The notes beneath the pieces were generated by a model. The model made no database searches, was not told the DNA's origin, and was given only the letters and a program-made list of their open reading frames with translations. A stretch of 10,104 bases of DNA from Clostridiales bacterium UBA1777 (lineage in GTDB: Bacteria; Bacillota; Clostridia; Oscillospirales; Oscillospiraceae): the NCBI GenBank assembly GCA_002315275.1, contig DCGN01000158.1:574-10677 (forward strand), in the 5' to 3' direction. Positions 5,247 to 10,104 of this stretch are shown here, piece after piece. The position numbers were made by a program, and so were the translations under genes. Numbering within the stretch: the stretch's first letter is position 1; the number at the start of each line of letters is the position of its first letter.

Positions 5247-6611
5247 TTATTTTTTGCATTTCTCAATCTCTTCGTCGAGAGTGACTTTGTTGGAGAAATA
5301 AGCCATCAGCAGAGAAGAGATAAGCACGCCGATGCCCATAATGAGCACTATGGCAATCTTTGCCGACTCGGGCTGAGTGGGATATGGGTTTGCATCCGTC
5401 TTCTCGATGAAGTTTGCAAACTGCAGTATAAGGCCGAGACCGAGGACTATGAGCGCATGTGCGAGCTTTTTGATAAGGCTCGTGACGTTGGACACCATGG
5501 CATCCATGCGGCGGCCTTCCTTCCACTCGAGCACATCCGTAACATCTGCGCGATTTATGCCGATTACGATGATCGTGATTGCCGTGCCAACTCCGACGCA
5601 GAGCGTGAAGAAGAACGCAGAGATCGCGGTGGTTCTTGCAAATATTGTGAATACAACAGCGCCGACCGCGAGAATTATTGAACCGATGACCATCGCCTTG
5701 TTTCTGCCGACCTTATTGTAAAGCCTCTTGACGAACGGCGTCGCGATAAGCGTGCCGACGATGAACATTGCGGAAATGGGAGTTACAAGTGTCCTGTCAA
5801 GCATAACGTAGTTGCAGTAATATGCGGCGTAACCCGTTGTGAGCGTGACTACCATGCCGTAGAAGAAGAAAATGATGAGGTTGTAAACGAAGTTTTTGTC
5901 CTTGATAAGGAGCTTTATGGCGGTCATTATCGGGGTCTTCGGGTTATCAACAATGATACGCTCTTTAGTGGTGAAGTAGTTGAACAGTGAGCAGGCGATG
6001 ACGACGACTGCGATTATGAGCGCGGCCACAAAGTAGCCCCTCTGCGGGTTTATCATCTCTTCAACACCGTTTATCTCGGTGACGCCGGCTACCGCGTAGA
6101 TAATAGGCCACATGATAAGCGTAGGAAGGGAGGAGCCGAAGGCCTGACCGTAGGATATATATTCGTTTATGCTCAGCCTCTCGCCGAGGTCAGCCGTTGC
6201 GACCTGACGTAGCGTGAATACAGGCAGATAATAGAACGTTCTCGGCACCATATAGATAAAGTACCAGCCGAAGGAATATGCTATCCTTGCGGGGAGAGAG
6301 GCGTCGATCGTAGTAAATATCAGCACAAAGCACAGCGCGAACGGTACAACGGAGAACGCAAGCACCGGGCGGATGCGCTCGCCGTTTTTGAACTTGTGGT
6401 TATCGACCCACGAAGCGATAATGGGGTCGTTGATAGCGTCCCAAATTACGGACAGGGAGATGACAAGGCTTGCAAGCGCGATCGGGATACCGACAACGGA
6501 GGTGTAGAAAAGCTGGAGGAATGAGCCCGTTGTCTGAGTGGTCATGTCGCTGCCCATGGCGGTGAGCGCATAACCGAACTTTTCTTTGAAGGACAATTTC
6601 TCGTTTGCCAT
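5247..6611 (-). CDS. GPH-family cation symporter (MFS_2 type)
   Basis: A 454-residue membrane protein with about twelve hydrophobic segments, of the glycoside-pentoside-hexuronide:cation symporter family. Family marks are VIWDAINDPIIASWVD (55-70), KNGERIRP (75-82) and ADVTDVLEWKEGRRMDAM (355-372), which matches the family's Asp-x-x-(Glu/Gly)-Trp-Lys-x-Gly-x-Arg motif. Classic members import sugars with Na+ or H+. Here there is no glycosidase nearby; the three neighbours cleave amide bonds, so an amide or peptide-like solute is the likelier cargo. ATG at 6611 has GGAG about seven bases upstream, 11 bases after the preceding stop. The C-terminus is short and charged (EEIEKCKK). Family is secure; cargo is inferred. 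Confidence 0.93.
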   Translation of the reverse strand: MANEKLSFKEKFGYALTAMGSDMTTQTTGSFLQLFYTSVVGIPIALASLVISLSVIWDAINDPIIASWVDNHKFKNGERIRPVLAFSVVPFALCFVLIFTTIDASLPARIAYSFGWYFIYMVPRTFYYLPVFTLRQVATADLGERLSINEYISYGQAFGSSLPTLIMWPIIYAVAGVTEINGVEEMINPQRGYFVAALIIAVVVIACSLFNYFTTKERIIVDNPKTPIMTAIKLLIKDKNFVYNLIIFFFYGMVVTLTTGYAAYYCNYVMLDRTLVTPISAMFIVGTLIATPFVKRLYNKVGRNKAMVIGSIILAVGAVVFTIFARTTAISAFFFTLCVGVGTAITIIVIGINRADVTDVLEWKEGRRMDAMVSNVTSLIKKLAHALIVLGLGLILQFANFIEKTDANPYPTQPESAKIAIVLIMGIGVLISSLLMAYFSNKVTLDEEIEKCKK

Positions 6612-6622
6612 AAGGTTCTCCT

Positions 6623-7783
6623 TTATATTTTATATTCGTAAGTCTTGCTGTAATCTGCGAATACGGTGAGCTTCATGATACCCTTGTCAAGGTTGTACAG
6701 GCTGCTCCACTGCGTGAGGCCGACATCGCTGCCCTCAAGGTTGTTCTGAGAGGCGAGCTGAAGCGTGCGCATTGCGATCTCCTCGGACATGCCGTTTTTA
6801 TATTTCCCGAGGCAGGCCGTCAGAATGTCATACCTCTCGTAGCCGTAGCCGTAACGGTCCTCTCTCGTGAGGTGGAAATTCGTGCTCTGCTTTGCATCGG
6901 CAACGTTGAGCTTATTGTTGACCCACTCGAGAATAACGGACTTGCCGGACTTGTCGGATACGAGGATATGATAGTCGTTATCTCTCAGCGGGCTTTGAAC
7001 ATTTACGCTCCTTGCTATTTCAACGGCCTCGTCAACATCCTTGGCGAAATCGAGCATCTTGCGCATCAGCACGGGGTGAATAAGGGTCTTCTTGCCGGGG
7101 TCATCCTGCTTGACGGCGAAGTTCTTGTTGACGACCCAGCTCCTATGGTCGGCTGTGTTGATGGCGATCGCGCCCTTACGGACGCTTGCGTCGAGCCGCT
7201 GCGGCTTTTCGCCGTGCTCGGTGTAAATCTTGGCAATCTTCTTTTCATCCTCGGAAAGGCTGTTGAAGTCAACATACGCGGTTTCGTTCCACTCGTTTTC
7301 GGTGGGGAGATGCATTATCGAGACCGCGAGGCCCTGATCGTTTATTCCGTCCATTATGGCGAGGGGAGCGGCGGCCATGAGCGTAACGTCAGTCTTGCCG
7401 TCGGACAGAGTGCCCTCAAAATATCTGCCCTTGGCGACGTCGAGCCAGAAGCCGTCAACAACGCCGAGGGACTTGTATTTGGCCTTTTTATTAGTGCAGC
7501 GCACAACGATTATGAGCCCCGTGCCGTCCTCGGGAGCGCCGCGGCGGTTGTAGCGCCAATGGCACATATCGTAGTTCCTCGCGAAGAGCATATCGCCGTT
7601 AAGCGCCTTCGTGAGAAAGGTCGAGCAGCCGGGGTTAACTATCTTGTCGACGTATTTTTCGAGCAGATAATAGTTGGCCTTATAGTCCATATAGTAGAGC
7701 AGGCCGCGCTCGTCTTCCTTTTTTATCTTGTCCAATGCTCTGCCTATGCCGGGCGGGAGCAGAAATCTTCTCGGATTTGCCAT
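6623..7783 (-). CDS. Ntn-type linear amide C-N hydrolase (choloylglycine hydrolase / penicillin acylase-like)
   Basis: A 386-residue N-terminal-nucleophile hydrolase. NPGCSTF puts the nucleophile at Cys53, and LFARNYDM puts Arg69 and Asp72 exactly 16 and 19 residues on, as in bile salt hydrolase and penicillin V acylase (Cys2, Arg18, Asp21). Asn302 (STNFHL) and Arg317 (YGYERYD) align with the other catalytic positions (Asn175, Arg228). In MDGINDQGLAVSIMHLP, His158 sits where bile salt hydrolases have Asn82 and penicillin acylases Tyr82. The first 52 residues would have to be removed by self-cleavage before Cys53; there is no hydrophobic signal peptide. The start ATG 7783 has a GGAGG overlapping the upstream stop region. 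Second gene of the operon. The substrate is probably an N-acyl or similar linear amide; which one cannot be told. Confidence 0.88.
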   Translation of the reverse strand: MANPRRFLLPPGIGRALDKIKKEDERGLLYYMDYKANYYLLEKYVDKIVNPGCSTFLTKALNGDMLFARNYDMCHWRYNRRGAPEDGTGLIIVVRCTNKKAKYKSLGVVDGFWLDVAKGRYFEGTLSDGKTDVTLMAAAPLAIMDGINDQGLAVSIMHLPTENEWNETAYVDFNSLSEDEKKIAKIYTEHGEKPQRLDASVRKGAIAINTADHRSWVVNKNFAVKQDDPGKKTLIHPVLMRKMLDFAKDVDEAVEIARSVNVQSPLRDNDYHILVSDKSGKSVILEWVNNKLNVADAKQSTNFHLTREDRYGYGYERYDILTACLGKYKNGMSEEIAMRTLQLASQNNLEGSDVGLTQWSSLYNLDKGIMKLTVFADYSKTYEYKI

Positions 7784-7796
7784 TGATCGTTCCTCC

Positions 7797-8876
7797 TCAG
7801 AAGCGGTCTATCGTGTCTTTGCTCAGGTTTTTGACTATCTCCGCGATGAGTGAGGCGGTATAATCAAAATCCTCATAAGAGGTGATGCAGTTCATCGAGT
7901 GGATATAGCGCACGGGAACGCCGGCCGTAACTGACGGAACACCGTCACCGCTCAAAAGCGTAATAGCGGCATCGTTGCCGCCGCCCTCGCGGACGGATTC
8001 CTGAACGGGTAGGTTCTTCTCTGCGGCGAGGTCTAATATGAAGCGCTGGAGGCGGGGAGAGCAGATGACGGAGCAGTCCATATGGCGGAACATGGGGCCC
8101 TTCTTCAGCGCGGTCTGGACAGCGTACGGCTCGGTGAAGGTATCGTCGGCGGGGCATCCCTCGTAGCAGATGGCGATATCTGGCTTGACACGGTTTACGG
8201 ATACGCGGCAGCCTCTCTCGCCGACTTCCTCCTGAGAGGAAAGAACGCCCACAACGTCAACATCGAGCTCGAGCCCGTCAAGTCTGCGCATTGTTTCTAT
8301 AAGAGCGGCGCAGCCTATGCGGCAATCAAACGCCTTGCCGAAGATGAGGCCGTTTGCTTCGTCAAATTCAAAAGTAGTCGCGGGAACTATAGGCTCGCCC
8401 ATGCGGATTTTGAATACCTCGCGGGCTTCGGCAGCGCTCCTCGCACCTACGTCGACGGCAAGGTCGGATATCTTAACATCGGCAACGTTGTCTGCGGCGC
8501 TTCTGAAATGAGCGGGCTTGTTGACGAATACGCCGGAGATCCACTTGCCGTCGCCATTTCTGACCTTCACCTTGGAGGCGGGGAGAGTGGAATTCGTCCA
8601 GCGACCGAGATTGACAACGCGTATTGTGCCGTTCGGGTGAATAGAATGCACCATAAAGCCGACCTCGTCGCTGTGAGCGTCGAGCATAACAACGGGCTTG
8701 GTGCCGGTGTTGCCGTTCCTGTAGAAGTAAACGTTTCTGAGCTTATCCTCTTCAACGGCGGCATAATCCGCCATTGCCTCCTTTGCAGCGGCTACCACCT
8801 CGTCCTCAAAGCCGGAAGGCCCTTTCGCGTCCGAGAGCTTTTGTATGAGCTCAAGACAGAATTCATCGTATATCAT
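7797..8876 (-). CDS. M42-family metallo-aminopeptidase
   Basis: A 359-residue cytosolic peptidase of the M42 family (glutamyl aminopeptidase, PepA/FrvX/YsdC-like), which usually forms large tetrahedral dodecamers. Metal ligands and catalytic residues are visible: DAHSDEVG (His68, Asp70), FDCRIG (Asp184, normally DDR or DNR), SSQEEVG (Glu216 base, Glu217), YEG (Glu239) and YIHS (His326). REGGGNDAA replaces the common GGGTDA. ATG at 8876 has AGAGG nine bases upstream. It is the first gene of the operon, and the amidase starts 13 bases after its stop. It likely releases amino acids from an imported peptide or from an amidase product. Family is secure; specificity is not. Confidence 0.94.
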   Translation of the reverse strand: MIYDEFCLELIQKLSDAKGPSGFEDEVVAAAKEAMADYAAVEEDKLRNVYFYRNGNTGTKPVVMLDAHSDEVGFMVHSIHPNGTIRVVNLGRWTNSTLPASKVKVRNGDGKWISGVFVNKPAHFRSAADNVADVKISDLAVDVGARSAAEAREVFKIRMGEPIVPATTFEFDEANGLIFGKAFDCRIGCAALIETMRRLDGLELDVDVVGVLSSQEEVGERGCRVSVNRVKPDIAICYEGCPADDTFTEPYAVQTALKKGPMFRHMDCSVICSPRLQRFILDLAAEKNLPVQESVREGGGNDAAITLLSGDGVPSVTAGVPVRYIHSMNCITSYEDFDYTASLIAEIVKNLSKDTIDRF

Positions 8877-8899
8877 AGCAATGCGCCTCTTTTCTGCTT

Positions 8900-8915
8900 G
8901 TTAAACAAATTTAAC
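8900..8915. promoter_or_regulatory. candidate operator GTTAAA-N4-TTTAAC over the start site of the amidase operon
   Basis: A perfect inverted repeat with six-base arms and a CAAA centre. It lies directly downstream of the -10 and covers the predicted transcription start near 8911. A second, overlapping odd palindrome TTGTTAAACAA (8898-8908) is in the same stretch. The site is suited to repression. The sequence is AT-rich, so chance palindromes are possible. Confidence 0.35.
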
Positions 8916-8917
8916 TA

Positions 8918-8947
8918 ATTATAGCACAAACCCGCATATTGTGTAAA
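8918..8947 (-). promoter_or_regulatory. sigma-A promoter of the M42-amidase-symporter-creatininase operon
   Basis: On the minus strand TTTACA (8947-8942), an 18-base spacer and TATAAT (8923-8918), extended by TGC. It is the only clear promoter before the four genes, whose 11-15 base gaps leave no room for others. Confidence 0.8.
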
Positions 8948-9086
8948 ATACAATTTTATAAGTTAAAAAGATTTTCCGGAACAAATGTGAATAAACGGTA
9001 ACGGTTCATAATCTTCAGCGTAGATTCAGCAAACTGTGGTTTGATGTATATGCACAATACATGGCACATGCCAAAAGGAGATCACA

Positions 9087-10104
9087 ATGAATCAAAGAAG
9101 AAACAAGCTGACGGGAAAGCAGATACGGAAGATCGTAATTGCTCTGCTTATAGCTGCCGTTGTAATCACGGGCGCGGTTATCATCCTGCGCAAAGAGATC
9201 GCGCAGAAGTACGGCGAAAGCAGCAAGTCGAACATCACCTCCGCGGAGGTGACCTCCGGGACGATAAGCACATCCGTGAGCGGGTCGGGCACACTCAGCG
9301 ATGACGACGTCGTCGAGGTCACCGTGCCTGACGGAGTTGAGATAAAGAAGATATATGTCAGCCGCGGCGACAGCGTTGAGGTCGGGGACATCCTCGCCTC
9401 CGTGAATACAAACACCGTTCTCACAGCGCTTGCCGATCTCTCTGACGAGCTTGACGAGCTCGATGAGGAGATAAACGAGGCCGCGGATGAGACCGTGAGC
9501 AGCACGGTGACATCAAAGGTCGCGGGAAGAGTGAAGAAGATATTCGTTTCTGCGGGAGACAATGTCGCATCCGCCATGTATGACAGCAAGGCGCTCATGC
9601 TCATTTCAATGGACGGCTGCATGGCGGTTGACATAACAACAGAAGCTCTTGCCGCGGGCGATACGGTCACAGTTACCGATTCCAACGCGAAGGCGTACAC
9701 CGGCACCGTGGAAAAGCTCGTCGGCACAACGGCAAGCATCACGCTTACGGATAACGGCCCTGCCTACGGAGACACCGTTGAAGTAACTTCCGAGGACGGA
9801 ACATCGCTCGGCACGGGTGAGCTCTATATCCACGATGAGCTGAAGGTCATCGGCTTTGCGGGCACGGTCTCCGCGGTAAACGTGAAAGAAAACGCAAGTG
9901 TCAGCGCAAACGCAAAGCTCCTCACGCTTACGGACACCTCATATACCGCGACCTATGAGACTCTTATCGCCGAGCGCGCGGAGCTTGAGGAGGAGTTCAA
10001 CGAGCTCGTATCCATCTACAAGGAGGGCGGGATCTACGCCTCCATCTCCGGCACGGTCAAGACGGTCAGCGCAGAGGAGGGCGTCAGCACGGAGTCTGCT
10101 TCTG
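9087..10104 (+). CDS. HlyD/RND-type membrane fusion protein (3' end outside window)
   Basis: The first 339 codons of a periplasmic-adaptor-like export protein, continuing past the right edge. A short basic N-terminus is followed by one membrane helix (about 15-35), so the rest lies outside the cell membrane. Lipoyl-like half-motifs occur at about 77-108 (VPDGVEIKKIYVSRGDSV), 140-176 (VAGRVKKIFVSAGDNV), 250-284 (FAGTVSAVNVKENASV) and 316-339 (ISGTVKTVSAEEGV). They are separated by acidic, hairpin-like helices (113-135 and 288-312). Two lipoyl-hairpin modules therefore appear in tandem. In Gram-positive bacteria such proteins usually serve a MacB-type ABC exporter, which may follow. ATG at 9087 has AAAGGAG six bases before it. 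It is divergent from the amidase operon. Confidence 0.85.
   Translation, partial: MNQRRNKLTGKQIRKIVIALLIAAVVITGAVIILRKEIAQKYGESSKSNITSAEVTSGTISTSVSGSGTLSDDDVVEVTVPDGVEIKKIYVSRGDSVEVGDILASVNTNTVLTALADLSDELDELDEEINEAADETVSSTVTSKVAGRVKKIFVSAGDNVASAMYDSKALMLISMDGCMAVDITTEALAAGDTVTVTDSNAKAYTGTVEKLVGTTASITLTDNGPAYGDTVEVTSEDGTSLGTGELYIHDELKVIGFAGTVSAVNVKENASVSANAKLLTLTDTSYTATYETLIAERAELEEEFNELVSIYKEGGIYASISGTVKTVSAEEGVSTESAS

Noticed and set aside
6623..7783. Bile salt hydrolase
   Set aside because: The catalytic spacing matches, but the nucleophile is not near the N-terminus and the Asn82 position appears to be His. Specificity cannot be claimed.
6872..7786. 304-codon plus-strand open frame
   Set aside because: It is an antisense shadow of the Ntn amidase with no recognisable motif or ribosome binding site.
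8082..8918. 278-codon plus-strand open frame
   Set aside because: It is an antisense shadow of the M42 peptidase, whose catalytic motifs are all on the other strand.
9041..9052. TTGATG...TATATG as a promoter for the membrane fusion protein
   Set aside because: The spacing between boxes is wrong and no alternative pairing gave a convincing promoter.
9092..9742. 216-codon minus-strand open frame, Ser/Thr/Val-rich
   Set aside because: It is antisense to the well-supported membrane fusion protein, has low-complexity composition and no family motif.

Overview
The window looks like chromosomal DNA of a low-to-mid GC Bacillota, most likely an anaerobic gut-type clostridium (Oscillospiraceae-like is a guess). 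The evidence is strong GGAGG-type ribosome binding sites before almost every gene, a Bacillota-type L10 leader RNA, a Clostridia-style Crp/Fnr regulator, and extended -10 (TGnTATnnT) promoters. No tRNA, rRNA, CRISPR array, insertion sequence or phage gene was seen. Gene content is nearly continuous, and no gene-free stretch exceeds 300 bases.

Left block (1-2217, minus strand) is a small sulfur/redox module. A Crp/Fnr-family regulator (1558-2217) ends in its own terminator. Next comes a two-gene unit: a single-domain rhodanese (1109-1429), overlapping by ATGA a CoA-disulfide reductase-like flavoprotein (1112 to beyond base 1). Two palindromes lie in the promoter of this unit, one of them at about -41, where a Crp/Fnr activator would bind. 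The regulator is divergent from a Cof-type HAD phosphatase (2352-3185, plus strand).

Middle block (3241-4364, minus strand) is rplJ-rplL, encoding ribosomal proteins L10 and L7/L12, with a near-consensus promoter and an L10 leader. It is bounded by its own terminators and separated from the usual rplK-rplA and rpoB-rpoC neighbours.

Right block (4386-8947, minus strand) is a four-gene operon with one clear promoter, a candidate operator, 11-15 base gaps and one terminator. In transcription order it encodes an M42-family metallo-aminopeptidase, a choloylglycine/penicillin-acylase-like Ntn amidase, a GPH-family cation symporter, and a creatininase-family amidohydrolase. Three different C-N bond hydrolases with one importer suggest uptake and stepwise hydrolysis of an unidentified amide or modified peptide. 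This is the best candidate in the window for an undescribed pathway.

At the right edge (9087-10104, plus strand), divergent from that operon, is the first part of an HlyD/RND-type membrane fusion protein with an unusually high number of lipoyl-like half-motifs. It probably belongs to an export system that continues past the window.
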